Below are positions 37,284-47,900 of a DNA stretch of 64,000 bases, in pieces (positions within the stretch are counted from its first letter, which is position 1; each line of letters starts with the position of its first letter). A model generated the notes under the pieces. That model saw nothing but the letters and a program-made list of their open reading frames with translations. It was not told where the DNA came from and searched no databases. The stretch is from an uncultured Tessaracoccus sp. Lineage in GTDB: Bacteria; Actinomycetota; Actinomycetes; Propionibacteriales; Propionibacteriaceae. The stretch lies in NCBI RefSeq assembly GCF_947255005.1, contig NZ_CAMYFI010000007.1:5571-69570 (forward strand), written 5' to 3'. The position numbers and the translations under genes are program-made.

Positions 37284-37401
37284 AGTGTTCTCCTCGTGAT
37301 GTGTTTCCCCGGGTCGCGAGGTGGCACCCCGCGTGAACCGGCACAGCGATCAAGTATGCCGCGAGACGTGCTCGAAACGAAATCGCCTCGCCAGTGTGGT
37401 G

Positions 37402-39159
37402 TTAATCGTGAGCGCCTGGCGTGGTCTTGAGCACCGACAACAGGAAATCGTGGTTGGTCGGCGTCTTGCGCATACGGCTGAGCAACGTCTCGAGTGCGCC
37501 GGAGTCATCGAGCCCGGAGAGCGCACGGCGAAGCTTCCAGATGATGGTGAGCTCGTCGCGGCCCAGCAAAAGATCTTCGCGACGGGTGCCGGACGCGTCG
37601 ACGTCGATCGCAGGGAAGATGCGCTTGTCGGCAAGTTCGCGACGGAGCCGGAGCTCCATGTTGCCCGTGCCCTTGAATTCTTCGAAGATCACCTCGTCCA
37701 TCTTCGAACCCGTCTCGATGAGCGCGGTAGCCAAGATGGTGAGCGAACCACCATTTTCGATGTTGCGTGCTGCGCCGAAGAACTTCTTCGGCGGATAGAG
37801 CGCGGCCGAGTCGACACCACCGGAGAGGATACGTCCCGACGCGGGAGCAGCCAGGTTGTACGCGCGCCCCAGGCGGGTGATGCCATCCAGCAACACGACG
37901 ACGTCGTGGCCGAGCTCGACGAGGCGCTTGGCGCGCTCGATGGCCAGTTCAGAAATGGTGGTGTGGTCTTCGGCAGGACGGTCGAACGTCGACGCGATGA
38001 CCTCGCCGGACACCGTGCGCTGGAAGTCGGTCACTTCCTCGGGGCGTTCGTCGACGAGCACCACCATGAGGTGCACCTCGGGGTTGTTGGCCGTGATCGC
38101 ATTGGCGATGGCCTGCATGACCATCGTCTTACCAGCTTTGGGGGGCGAAACGATCAAACCGCGCTGACCCTTACCGATGGGCGCCACCAGGTCGATAATG
38201 CGCCCGGTGAAGCCGTTTTGTCCGTTCTCCATCTTCAAGCGCTCTTGTGGATACAACGGCGTGAGCTTCGAGAACTCGGGGCGGTTCTTCGCCTGCTCCG
38301 GCTCGAAACCGTTCACCGTGTCCAGGCGCACCAAGGGATTGTACTTCTCCTTGCGCTCGCCCTCCTTAGGCGTGCGAATGGCGCCGGTGACGACGTCGCC
38401 ACGACGCAGCCCATACTTACGGACGAGGCCCATCGACAGGTACGCATCGTGTGGTCCGGGCAGGTACCCCGTGGTGCGCACGAAAGCGTAGTTATCGAGG
38501 ATGTCGACGATGCCGCTGACGTTAGCGAGCACGTCGCCCTCGCGAATCTGGGGCTCGGCTTCGTTGTTACCCATCCCGCCACCGCGGTTGCGGCGGTTGT
38601 GGCGATCGCGGTTACGACGCCGCCGGCTGCGACGCGACGTACCTTGCCCGTGATCGTTGTCGTAGTCGCCTAAGGAGTTCGAATCGTTGCCCGGGCGATC
38701 ATTGGAGTCATCGACGGAGCGAGATTTCGTGGTGGTCTCCCCCATCGCAGCAGCCAACAACGAGCCGACCTCTTCGTTGGTCTCTTCTTGCGCGGAGCGG
38801 TCACGCTCGGTTTTCTCCCGACGACGACGGGCACCGCGTGATTCCCCACGCTCGGCATCGCCTGAGCGCTGCGCACCGGAACCACCAGATGAGGCCCCGT
38901 CCGTGTCCGCACCGGAACGCTCGGCCTTGGGTGCGACGTCGTCGGAGCGCTCAGCCGAGGGCTGTTTGTTCGCGGCGGATCGCTGACTTGCCTGGGGTTC
39001 CCGCTGAGCGGCAGCCGGCTTCGACGAGCCGCCAGCACTCTTGGCCTCAATGGCGCGGATCAGGTCTGCCTTACGCATGCCAGAGAGCCCCTTGAGGCCC
39101 ATGTCAGCCGCGATCGTTTTCAATTCGGCGAGCTTCAATGTCGCCAAGGATTCTGTCAC
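37402..39159 (-). CDS. rho: Transcription termination factor Rho
   Basis: Hexameric RNA-dependent ATPase. 585 residues against about 420 in Escherichia coli; the difference is an N-terminal insert (about 45-200) rich in Ser, Arg, Asp and Asn between the Rho N-domain (LATLKLAELKTIAADMGLKG) and the RNA-binding fold, typical of actinobacteria. Walker A PPKAGKTMVMQ; Walker B VVVLLDGITRLGRAYN. The GTG at 39159 follows AGAAGGA and replaces a longer frame from 39237. Separated from thrB by 187 bases, so it probably has its own promoter. Confidence 0.95.
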   Translation of the reverse strand: MTESLATLKLAELKTIAADMGLKGLSGMRKADLIRAIEAKSAGGSSKPAAAQREPQASQRSAANKQPSAERSDDVAPKAERSGADTDGASSGGSGAQRSGDAERGESRGARRRREKTERDRSAQEETNEEVGSLLAAAMGETTTKSRSVDDSNDRPGNDSNSLGDYDNDHGQGTSRRSRRRRNRDRHNRRNRGGGMGNNEAEPQIREGDVLANVSGIVDILDNYAFVRTTGYLPGPHDAYLSMGLVRKYGLRRGDVVTGAIRTPKEGERKEKYNPLVRLDTVNGFEPEQAKNRPEFSKLTPLYPQERLKMENGQNGFTGRIIDLVAPIGKGQRGLIVSPPKAGKTMVMQAIANAITANNPEVHLMVVLVDERPEEVTDFQRTVSGEVIASTFDRPAEDHTTISELAIERAKRLVELGHDVVVLLDGITRLGRAYNLAAPASGRILSGGVDSAALYPPKKFFGAARNIENGGSLTILATALIETGSKMDEVIFEEFKGTGNMELRLRRELADKRIFPAIDVDASGTRREDLLLGRDELTIIWKLRRALSGLDDSGALETLLSRMRKTPTNHDFLLSVLKTTPGAHD

Positions 39160-39346
39160 GAAGATGTCCTTCTGGTCGCTCGACGGTGGAGCGCATACGA
39201 AAATATATGGTGTTTGATTCCCGGTTGCGTCACTCATGTGGAAGCTCGACTTGCACGCGACGCGAACTCGTCGGGAACCGAGTCGACATTAGCAGGCTCA
39301 GCAATTGGGTACAAACAATCACGTCAATCGGGTGTCGCGCAGCCTG

Positions 39347-40219
39347 TCAACGAACGAGCTGCACACCGTCCCCAACGGGAAGTTCCAAGCAACGAAATCC
39401 TTCCGCGGGCACCTGGAAGTCCAGCGCAAAATTGTCGGCCGTACCGATGGCGAACACCGTCGGTCCGGCGCCAGAGATCGTCGCGGGCACGCCCACGTCC
39501 CTGAGCCGTTGCATGAGCGTGAAGCTGGGTTGCATCAGGTCGGCACGGAAGCGCTGGTGCAGGTGGTCATTGGTCGAACGCAGCAGGAGCTCAGGGCGTT
39601 GCGTGAGCGCGAGCATGAGCGTTGCCGCACACGCCGCCTGGTGGACGGCGTCGCTTCGTTCGACACGCTCGGGCAGGACGGCTCGAGCGCCTTTGGTGGG
39701 CACCTCAAACGTCGGAATCCACACCTTGGTGGAGAGGTGTTCATGCAGGGCAAAGGGCTGTACATCGACGATGTCGCCGTCGATCCATCCCAGCGTCGCG
39801 CCACCGTACACAGCGGCTGCCGCATTGTCTGCATGGCCCTCGATCAGGCTTGATACTCGCGCCAGCTCACCAGCGTGCAGATCATCAGAACGGCTCAACC
39901 CCCATGCCAGCGCAAGGCCAGCGACGATGGCCGCTGCCGACGAACCAAGCCCACGCGAGTGCGGAATCACGTTGCGACACGTGATCGCACAGCCTGGCAG
40001 AACACCGTCGCCCCATTCATCGACTCCGCGCTGCATGCTGCGCACCACGAGGTGGCGCTCATCACGCGGGACCGTGTCAGCGCCTTCCCCCTCGACGTGG
40101 ACGCGCACGCCCTCACCGCCCGGTGTCAGCTCAATCTCGTCGTACAAGTCGACGGCGATGCCGATGCAATCGAACCCCGAACCGACATTGGCGGTGGTAG
40201 CAGGCACTCGCACCCGCAT
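39347..40219 (-). CDS. thrB: Homoserine kinase
   Basis: GHMP kinase making O-phosphohomoserine for threonine. 290 residues. N-terminal VRVPATTANVGSGFDCIGIA, the glycine-rich phosphate loop PHSRGLGSSAAAIVAGL and the C-terminal GAGPTVFAI are the three GHMP motifs. The start overlaps the hom stop by one base (TGATG). Third gene of lysA-hom-thrB. Confidence 0.95.
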   Translation of the reverse strand: MRVRVPATTANVGSGFDCIGIAVDLYDEIELTPGGEGVRVHVEGEGADTVPRDERHLVVRSMQRGVDEWGDGVLPGCAITCRNVIPHSRGLGSSAAAIVAGLALAWGLSRSDDLHAGELARVSSLIEGHADNAAAAVYGGATLGWIDGDIVDVQPFALHEHLSTKVWIPTFEVPTKGARAVLPERVERSDAVHQAACAATLMLALTQRPELLLRSTNDHLHQRFRADLMQPSFTLMQRLRDVGVPATISGAGPTVFAIGTADNFALDFQVPAEGFRCLELPVGDGVQLVR

Positions 40220-41511
40220 CAGGCACCCTCGATCCGCATAAACCGCACGTCATAGCCGACGAAATCAGCCGCCTTGAGGGCCTCGACGACACTAGCCAGA
40301 TCAGATTCCTTGGCTTCGTGGGTCATGAATCCAAGGCGTGCAGAGAATCCGTCATGGCGCTCAAGGCCCTCGAGGTACGACTGCTGCACGGTCTGCACGG
40401 ACACGTCATGCTCGGTGAATATCTGCGCTGCCTTCGACAGCACACCCGGGCGGTCGCTGACAGCAATGGAAATGAAGTAACGCGTCGTCGATTCCCCGAT
40501 CGGCGCCACTGGCCGATTGCGATAGTTCGACGAGGCCATCGCGGTGGTGCCCCGCACGAAGTGACGCGCGACGGTGACCACGTCGCCCATGACGGCCGAA
40601 GCGGTGGGCGCTCCTCCGGCGCCGGGGCCGAGGAACATAAGCTCGCCGGCTTCCCTCGTCGTGACGAACACTGCGTTGAACGCCCCGGATACGGAAGCCA
40701 GCGGATGCTTCAGCGGCACCATGGCCGGATGCACTTTGACGGCGATGGAATCGTCGTTGGCTCGGGCGACAGCCAGCAGCTTGACCGTGCAATTCATGGC
40801 CTTTGCAGCTTCGATGTCTTTCTGCGTGATGTGGGTAATGCCCTCGCAGAATACCTCGCTGCCCTTCACGTTTGTGTGGAACGCGAGTGCGGCCAGCAGC
40901 GCCGCCTTGGACGCTGCATCGTGACCTTCGACATCGGCCGTCGGGTCAGCTTCCGCATACCCCAGCGACTGGGCCTGCTGCAGGGCCTCGTCGAAGCCCA
41001 TCCCGGTGGTCACCATCTTGTCGAGGATGTAGTTGGTGGTGCCGTTGACGATGCCGATCACGCTGGTCACCTCGTCGCCGACGAGGGATTCGCGAAGGGG
41101 ACGAATGATGGGGATCGCACCCGCCACTGCCGCCTCGAAGTAGAGGTCAGCGTTGTTTGCGTCGGCCAGCTCCGACAACTCAATGAGTCGCTCGCCAAGC
41201 AGGGCCTTATTGGCCGTGACGACCGAGCTTCCGCGCTCGAGTGCGCGTCGCACGAGCACCTCAGTGGGTTTGAGACCGCCCATGACCTCTACCACGAGAT
41301 CCGCACGGTCCACCACGGATTCGAGGTCGGTCGTCAGCAGTGCGGGGTCGATGCCTGGACGTTCTTTCTTGAGGTCGCGGACCCCGATGCCGGTGAGCTG
41401 CAGCGGGCGTCCGACGCGCTGCTCCAGTTCAGCGGCTTGGTCGATGATGATTCGGGCAACCTGCGTGCCAACGGTGCCCGCCCCGAGCAGGCCAACTTTC
41501 AGTGCTTCCAT
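40219..41511 (-). CDS. hom: Homoserine dehydrogenase
   Basis: Reduces aspartate semialdehyde to homoserine. 430 residues: an NAD(P)-binding Rossmann fold (VGLLGAGTVGTQVARII), a catalytic region with GIVNGTTNYILDKM, and a C-terminal ACT domain (FISIAVSDRPGVLSKAAQIF) that usually mediates threonine feedback. The ATG has GGAGAGTGAG upstream and lies one base after the lysA stop. Confidence 0.96.
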   Translation of the reverse strand: MEALKVGLLGAGTVGTQVARIIIDQAAELEQRVGRPLQLTGIGVRDLKKERPGIDPALLTTDLESVVDRADLVVEVMGGLKPTEVLVRRALERGSSVVTANKALLGERLIELSELADANNADLYFEAAVAGAIPIIRPLRESLVGDEVTSVIGIVNGTTNYILDKMVTTGMGFDEALQQAQSLGYAEADPTADVEGHDAASKAALLAALAFHTNVKGSEVFCEGITHITQKDIEAAKAMNCTVKLLAVARANDDSIAVKVHPAMVPLKHPLASVSGAFNAVFVTTREAGELMFLGPGAGGAPTASAVMGDVVTVARHFVRGTTAMASSNYRNRPVAPIGESTTRYFISIAVSDRPGVLSKAAQIFTEHDVSVQTVQQSYLEGLERHDGFSARLGFMTHEAKESDLASVVEALKAADFVGYDVRFMRIEGA

Positions 41512-41512
41512 C

Positions 41513-42916
41513 TCACTCTCCTACATCGAGACGCATGAGGTCGTCCAAGGTTTCACGGCGCAACATCACCGACGAGACGCCGTCGCGCACACGGACGAGC
41601 GGCGGACGCGGCACCTGGTTGTAGTTGCTGGACATCGATCGCGCATAGGCGCCAGAACCCGGCACGGCAATGATGTCGCCGACTGCCAAATCGCTGGGCA
41701 GAAACACGTCTCGGATGAGGATATCGCCACCTTCGCAATGCTTCCCCACCACGCGGCATAGCAGCGGCTCTGCGTCTGAGACCCGGTTGGCCACCACCGC
41801 TGAGTATTCCGCCGCGTACAGCGCGGGTCGGATGTTGTCACTCATGCCGCCATCGACCGATACGTAGGTACGAACTTTCCCACCCTCAAGCTCGACCGGC
41901 TTGATGGTGCCGACGGTGTAGAGCGCCACCCCGGCTGGGCCACTGATGGCGCGCCCCGGCTCAATCGCCAGCGTCGGTCGGTTGAGCCCCAACGCGCGGC
42001 ATTCGTGCTCGATCATCTCGTCGAAGGCGGCGGCGAGTTCACTCGTCGGCTTGGGAGAGTCGGCCTCGGTGTAGGCGATACCGAAGCCGCCACCCAGGTC
42101 GAGTGCCTGCAGTTCGACGCCGGTGGCGGTCTTGAACTGGTGCGCCAGCTTCAGCGTGCGTCGAATTGCCACCTCGAAGCCCATGGTTTCAAAGATCTGC
42201 GAACCGATGTGCGAGTCGATGCCCAGCAGTTCGATGTGCGGGGAGTGTTCGCAACGCACCAGCCCGGCCAACGCCTGGCCGCCTAAAATAGACAGCCCGA
42301 ATTTCTGGTCTTCGTGCGCGGTGGCGATGTATTCGTGCGTGTGCGCTTCGACGCCGGTGGTCACCCGAACCAGGGCCTTGGCCTGCACCGCGAGCTTCTC
42401 GCACGCCGCCTCGATGCGCTCAATTTCCTGGAAGGAATCGACGATGAACTGCCCAACACCCTGCTCCAGGGCGAACTCGATTTCGTCGACGGACTTGTTG
42501 TTGCCGTGGAAGCCCAACCTGGCAGCAGGCATGCCACCCGCGAGTGCGATCTGCATCTCACCCATCGTCGTAACGTCAAGATTGAGGCCCTCTTCGCACA
42601 CCCATCTGGCAACCGTTTTCGTCAGCAGCGACTTGCCGGCATAGAAGATGCTCCAACCTTTGAACGCTTCACGAAAATCCGCACAACGCTCACGGAAGTC
42701 GGCCTCGTCAATGAAGTACGCGGGGCTGCCGTGACGGGCGAGGAGCTCCGTCGACGAAGCCCCGCCCAGCATGAGCGTGCCGTTGTCGTCGCGACGAGTT
42801 CCTCGAGGCCACAGTTTCGCATCCAGCGCGTTGATGTCGTGTGGGCGGTGCAGCCACTGTGGTTGGATGCCCGAATAGTCCGCGTGAATCGACCCAGCGA
42901 TGTGCATATGCGTCAT
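41513..42916 (-). CDS. lysA: Diaminopimelate decarboxylase
   Basis: PLP enzyme for the last step of lysine synthesis. 467 residues. Motifs: FYAGKSLLTKTVARW (PLP lysine), IDSHIGSQIF, DLGGGFGIAYTEAD, and HCEGGDILIRDVFLP with the active-site cysteine. The N-terminus extends about 50 residues before the barrel, as in other actinobacterial LysA. The ATG follows GGGGG. First gene of the lysA-hom-thrB operon. Confidence 0.96.
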   Translation of the reverse strand: MTHMHIAGSIHADYSGIQPQWLHRPHDINALDAKLWPRGTRRDDNGTLMLGGASSTELLARHGSPAYFIDEADFRERCADFREAFKGWSIFYAGKSLLTKTVARWVCEEGLNLDVTTMGEMQIALAGGMPAARLGFHGNNKSVDEIEFALEQGVGQFIVDSFQEIERIEAACEKLAVQAKALVRVTTGVEAHTHEYIATAHEDQKFGLSILGGQALAGLVRCEHSPHIELLGIDSHIGSQIFETMGFEVAIRRTLKLAHQFKTATGVELQALDLGGGFGIAYTEADSPKPTSELAAAFDEMIEHECRALGLNRPTLAIEPGRAISGPAGVALYTVGTIKPVELEGGKVRTYVSVDGGMSDNIRPALYAAEYSAVVANRVSDAEPLLCRVVGKHCEGGDILIRDVFLPSDLAVGDIIAVPGSGAYARSMSSNYNQVPRPPLVRVRDGVSSVMLRRETLDDLMRLDVGE

Positions 42917-42943
42917 AGTGCCCCCAAGCCTGCCAGAAGAAGG

Positions 42944-43432
42944 TCAGGAGGCTCTGACTTCGATCACTTTGTGACCACGAAACCGTACGGAGGCTGGATC
43001 CGACACCGGCTCGCCGTCGACGAGCACCTTCAGGTTGCAGCGCTTCGCCAAGCATGCGCCGTCGAATTCGACACCCCACAGCGTGAAAAAATGGGACAGC
43101 GTTGCCTGATGATTGTCTGGGCCTTCGAGCCAGACGTCGCCGCCTGCCTCGTGGGTGTGGACGATCGCCTGCTTGGCGCGCAGCCTGTCAATGCCGATCA
43201 TGGCGGGAACATCGACGCGCTCACCGTCCACTTGCACAATGAGTTCAATAATCCACGGGTCGGTGCTCTCTCCGAGCGGACGCTGCTCGAGGCCAGAAGC
43301 ATCGATGTACGACACCGCATCTCGCGGCGCATCCCAGGGAGGTGCACTGGTGCGCATGACCGCCGGATCGGGGTCGGGACGGGAGACACAACCCGTGCAC
43401 AGCAACAGCAGCACCAGGAGAACTTTCCGCAT
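42944..43432 (-). CDS. Hypothetical lipoprotein upstream of lysA
   Basis: 162 residues. A strong signal peptide (KVLLVLLLLCTGC) ends in a lipobox at Cys 15, so it is a membrane-anchored, externally facing protein. The mature domain contains VHTHEAGGDVWLEGP and two cysteines near the C-terminal part (GACLAKRCNLKVL) that could form a disulfide. I do not recognise a family with known function. It lies 27 bases upstream of lysA in the same direction. Confidence 0.82.
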   Translation of the reverse strand: MRKVLLVLLLLCTGCVSRPDPDPAVMRTSAPPWDAPRDAVSYIDASGLEQRPLGESTDPWIIELIVQVDGERVDVPAMIGIDRLRAKQAIVHTHEAGGDVWLEGPDNHQATLSHFFTLWGVEFDGACLAKRCNLKVLVDGEPVSDPASVRFRGHKVIEVRAS

Positions 43433-43470
43433 AGCCCCAACCTATCGAACGCGCCCCACCCATTTTTTGC

Positions 43471-43476
43471 TAGTAT
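43471..43476 (+). promoter_or_regulatory. Probable -10 element of tRNA-Arg
   Basis: TAGTAT follows a T-run, 28 bases before the mature tRNA 5' end; the -35 region is not clear. Confidence 0.45.
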
Positions 43477-43504
43477 CTTCCGAGGTTTCAGCCACTAGCT
43501 GAAT

Positions 43505-43576
43505 GCCCCCGTAGCTCAGGGGATAGAGCACCGCCCTCCGGAGGCGGGAGCCGAGGTTCGAATCCTCGCGGGGGCG
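43505..43576 (+). tRNA. tRNA-Arg, anticodon CCG
   Basis: Complete cloverleaf: acceptor GCCCCCG / CGGGGGC, D-stem GCTC/GAGC, anticodon stem CCGCC/GGCGG with loop CTCCGGA (anticodon CCG, reading CGG), T-arm CGAGG-TTCGAAT-CCTCG, discriminator G at 43576. CCA is not encoded. Confidence 0.97.
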
Positions 43577-43607
43577 CTACCTGGCGTCGGTGATTGCAGG
43601 AGTGCTC

Positions 43608-44861
43608 TTGAAGCGGAATACCAACCTGCGGGTATGGACACCGCTACTCCTCGTCGCCGTGTTCTTTCTCACTCGCTGTGTGACGTACATGCTGTGGCTC
43701 CGTCCCGACGTGAACTTCGTAGCCAACGACGTTTCCTACTACGGCTTTCACCTCGACAGACTCGAACGCGGCGAGCCCGATGTCATGCAGGAGTACCCGC
43801 CACCGGCGGTGTGGATGCTGCATTTCCTCTACCGGCTAGGTGGAGGCTGGCAATCCTGGTTCCCCATCTTCGCGGGTTTCATGATGCTCCTCGACGCGCT
43901 CGTCGCGTTCTGCTTCTACCGAGCCCGCGGCGCACGAGCGGCGCTGTGTTGGGTGCTGTTCACGGCCGCCAACGGCGCCATCGTTTGGTTCCGATTTGAT
44001 CTCATTCCGACCGCGCTCGTCGCCATTGCCTGCCTGCTTCTCACGACCAGACCATGGTGGTCCGGTGCATTCGTTGGCATGGGTGCTGCCATCAAGTTCT
44101 GGCCTGCTCTCCTCATCCTCCCCATGCTCGCGCCCAACCCTCGCGAGGGCGCGGGGCCTCGTCGGCTATTGGGCTTCCTCCTCGCGGGAGGCGGGCTCGG
44201 CGTGGTGTCGCTGCTTATCGAGGGCTGGCGTCGCAATACCGCTCCGCTCAGTTGGCAACGCGAACGTGGACTGCAAATCGAATCGGTCCCCGCCACCCCC
44301 ATCATGGCGCTGCGGACATTCACGGATTCACCACATTGGAAGCTGGAATTGTCCCAGTACAACGCTATCGAGCTGTTTGGTCCAGGCGTTGGTGGCATGT
44401 TGATCGTGGCGTCGGTGTGCTCCGCGCTGGCTGCCCTCTTAGCTGTCTATCTCGCAGTCCGCCTCGTCCGACGACGCGCAGGCGCCACGGCAATCCTGCT
44501 CGCGATCCTCACCGTCGTGCTCGCCACCATCGTCGCAAACAAGACGCTCTCGCCTCAGTACATTCTGTGGCTGGGCGGGCCAATGGCTGCCCTCGTCGGG
44601 CACAACCTGAGCGCGTGGCTGCGTCCGCACGTCCAGGTGTTGGCGACGGCGCTCGTCATCGTCGGCGTGTTGACGCAGATCACCTATCCCTGGGCGACGA
44701 TGGGAATCATGGCGTTACCACTTGGGTCCGGCCCTGAGACATCCGTGCTCGTGCTGCGCAATCTGCTGCTCATCGTGATGCTCTGCCATGCTGCATGGTT
44801 GACGCTAAAAACATCGCCGCGACGTGTCCCCCACAAAGGCAAACAATTGGCTAAGCTTTGA
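43608..44861 (+). CDS. GT87-type (DUF2029) membrane glycosyltransferase
   Basis: 417 residues, about ten to twelve membrane helices. The GT-C layout has acidic residues in the first external loop (VNFVANDVSYYGFHLDRLERGEPD), as in polyprenyl-phosphate-sugar-dependent mannosyl or arabinosyl transferases. AIKFWPALLILPMLAPN and TLSPQYILWL are typical GT87 stretches. The TTG at 43608 is chosen because AGGAG lies five bases upstream; a GTG at 43590 is the alternative. It starts 31 bases after the tRNA and ends 44 bases before kgd. The sugar and acceptor are unknown. Confidence 0.75.
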   Translation: MKRNTNLRVWTPLLLVAVFFLTRCVTYMLWLRPDVNFVANDVSYYGFHLDRLERGEPDVMQEYPPPAVWMLHFLYRLGGGWQSWFPIFAGFMMLLDALVAFCFYRARGARAALCWVLFTAANGAIVWFRFDLIPTALVAIACLLLTTRPWWSGAFVGMGAAIKFWPALLILPMLAPNPREGAGPRRLLGFLLAGGGLGVVSLLIEGWRRNTAPLSWQRERGLQIESVPATPIMALRTFTDSPHWKLELSQYNAIELFGPGVGGMLIVASVCSALAALLAVYLAVRLVRRRAGATAILLAILTVVLATIVANKTLSPQYILWLGGPMAALVGHNLSAWLRPHVQVLATALVIVGVLTQITYPWATMGIMALPLGSGPETSVLVLRNLLLIVMLCHAAWLTLKTSPRRVPHKGKQLAKL

Positions 44862-44905
44862 TGTGCAGCCGCAGAAGTCTGCGGGAAACAACACACGAGA
44901 GGGAC

Positions 44906-47900
44906 GTGGCCAAGCCACACGCACAGATGTCTACAGCTCAGCCCAACGACGAATTCGGTGCCAACGCGTGGTTGATTGACGAGATGCGGGATGCCTACGA
45001 GCGCGACCCGGAATCCGTCGATGCCTCCTGGCAGGCTTACTTTGCAAAGGAGCGAGGGGGCCAGCCTGCGCCACATCAACCAGCCGCCGGCAGCACACAG
45101 TCGAAGCCGCAACCCACGCCGTCGCCCAACAAGAAGGCCAAGCCCACCGCCGATGGCGCGAAACCCAAGCCTTCCACTGCTGGCACCACGGGCAGGACGA
45201 ACACCTCCGGCGATCACCCGACGCCTCCGAGCGCCAACGCGCCTGCGACGGAGCAGGTGAAGACCACGAAGGAATCACCGGCTCAGCCCGGCAGCGGCGC
45301 CGGCCTGTCGGCGAACGCTCCAAGCCCCGCTATTCGGCCAAAGGTTGAGGCCAAGGATCCCTCATACACCGTGCTTCGCGGCGCGCCCATGCGCACGGCG
45401 AAGAACATGGAAGCGTCGCTCACGATGCCGACAGCGACCTCGGTGCGCTCCGTGCCGATGAAACTGGTGATCGACCAGCGCACCACCATCAATAACTTCC
45501 TGAAGAGCACGAAGGGCGGCAAGGTCTCCTTCACCCACATCATCGCCTACGCGATGATTCAGGCCATCAAGGCCGTGCCCGCCATGAACAATGGGTACGA
45601 CGTCGTTGACGGCAAACCGAACCTCGTTACGAACCCGTCGATCAACCTCGGTATCGCCATCGACGTCAAGAAGGGCGACAAACGCCAGCTGCTTGTTCCC
45701 AACGTAAAGGGTTGTGAGGAACTGAACTTCGCGCAGTTCTGGTCGGCGTACGAAGAAATCGTAGCGAAGGCTCGCAACAACGAGCTCACCGTCGACGACT
45801 TCGCGAAGACGACCGCCACCATCACCAATCCCGGCGGGATCGGGACGAACCACTCCGTGCCGCGCCTCATGAATGGGCAGGGGCTTATTCTCGGTGTTGG
45901 CAGTATCGACTACCCGGCAGAGTTCCAGGGCATGTCCAGCTCCCGCATCTTGGAGCTTGGTGTCTCGAAGATGACCACGCTCACTTCCACCTACGATCAC
46001 CGGATCATTCAGGGTGCCGAGTCTGGCGAATTCCTGAAGGTGCTCCACGAGCTCCTGCTGGGAAATAACGGCTTCTACGACGAGATCTTCGAGGCGCTGC
46101 GTATCCCCTACGAGCCGCTGCGTTGGGCTGCGGACGTGTCCGCGCATCGCCCGGATCAGGTGTCGAAGCAGGCTCGCGTCATCGAACTCATCAACGCCTA
46201 CCGCGCGTTCGGGCACCTGGTGGCAGACACCGATCCGCTCGAATACCGTGCCCGCAGCAACGAGCAGCTCAGCCTGGAAGCCCACGGGCTCACCATCTGG
46301 GACTTGGATCGCGAGTTCCCCATCGGCACGCTCGGTGGCGAGCCGCGTCGCTACATGACGCTGCGCGACATTCTGGCGACGTTGCAGGATTCCTACTGCC
46401 GCACGCTCGCCGTCGAATACATGCACATTGCCGATAACGAGCAGCGCACCTGGTTCCAGTCTCGCCTTGAGCGGGCACGTTCTCCGCTCTCTCACGAAGA
46501 GCACATGCACGCCCTTGACAAGCTCAATGAGGCAGAGATCTTCGAAACGTTCCTCCAGACGAAGTTCGTCGGCCAGAAGCGTTTCTCGCTAGAAGGCGGC
46601 GAATCACTCATCGTGCTGCTCGACGAAGTGGCCCAACGCGCCGCGAATGACTCACTCGACGAGGTGTGCATCGGCATGCCGCACCGCGGACGCCTCAACG
46701 TGCTGGCCAACATCGTCGGCAAGAAGTACGGGCAGATTTTCCGCGAATTCGACGGTGTGGCCGACACCAAGGGCACCGGCGATGTGAAGTACCACCTCGG
46801 CAACGAAGGTGTGTTCGTAGCCCCCAACGGGAAGTCGATCAAGGCCTCGGTGGCGGCGAACCCGTCACATCTCGAGGCTGTGAACCCCGTCCTCATGGGT
46901 ATCACTCGCGCGAAGCAGGACGTGCTCGGCGGTGACGATTTCCCCGTGCTGCCCATCCTTTTGCACGGCGATGCATCGTTCTCTGGGCAGGGTGTCGTCT
47001 TTGAGACGCTCCAGATGAGCCAGCTGCGCGCCTACAAGGTGGGCGGCACCATCCACGTGGTGGTGAACAACCAAGTCGGGTTCACCACCTCCCCGGTCGA
47101 GTCCCGGTCTGCCACCTACTGCACCGACGTCGCCAAGGCCATCGGGGCTCCGGTACTGCACGTCAACGGCGACGATCCAGACGCCTGCATCCGTGCCGCA
47201 CGCATCGCGTTCGAGTACCGGCAGGCGTTCCACAAGGATGTCGTCATCGACCTCGTCTGCTACCGCCGTCGCGGGCACAACGAGGGCGATGATCCGAGCT
47301 TCACGCAGCCGAGGATGTACGACCTCATCGAGCAGAAACGCTCCACCAGGCGGCTCTACACCGAGTCGCTGATCGGACGCGGCGATATTTCGATGAGCGA
47401 CGCCGAGGACGTCATGAACCGTTTCCGCGAACGGCTCGAGGGTGTGTTCAAGGAGATGCGGGAGAACCAGGGCGAGGTGGACGAGGAGTACCGCAAGGTG
47501 CCCTACTACCCCACCAAGCCCGACCAGCGTCTCACCGAGATCACGCCCGACTCGGTGCGCCGCATCGCCGAAGCGCACCGCACGTTCCCGGAAGGGTTCC
47601 AGGTGCACAAGAAGGTGCTCCCCCAGATGGAGCGTCGTGCGAAGTCGATCCTCGAAGGGCCCATCGACTGGGCTACCGCAGAGATGCTCGCCTTCGGGTC
47701 GCTCATGATGGAGGGGCGCCCAGTGCGCATGTCCGGGCAGGACACCCGTCGCGGCACCTTCTCGCAGCGATTCGCCGCCGTCGTTGACCGCGTCACCAAT
47801 GAGGCGTACGTGCCCATGAAGCACCTCACCGACGATCAGGCACCGTTCGAGATCTACGACTCCCTTCTGTCTGAGTACGCGGTGATGGGCTTCGAATACG

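Noticed and set aside
38570..38660. Arg/Asn-rich stretch in rho as a possible frameshift
   Set aside because: The frame continues cleanly into the RNA-binding and ATPase domains; such inserts are normal in actinobacterial Rho.
45362..46510. 382-codon minus-strand open frame inside kgd
   Set aside because: Mirror of the conserved E2-like and E1 coding sequence; no start site or family match.
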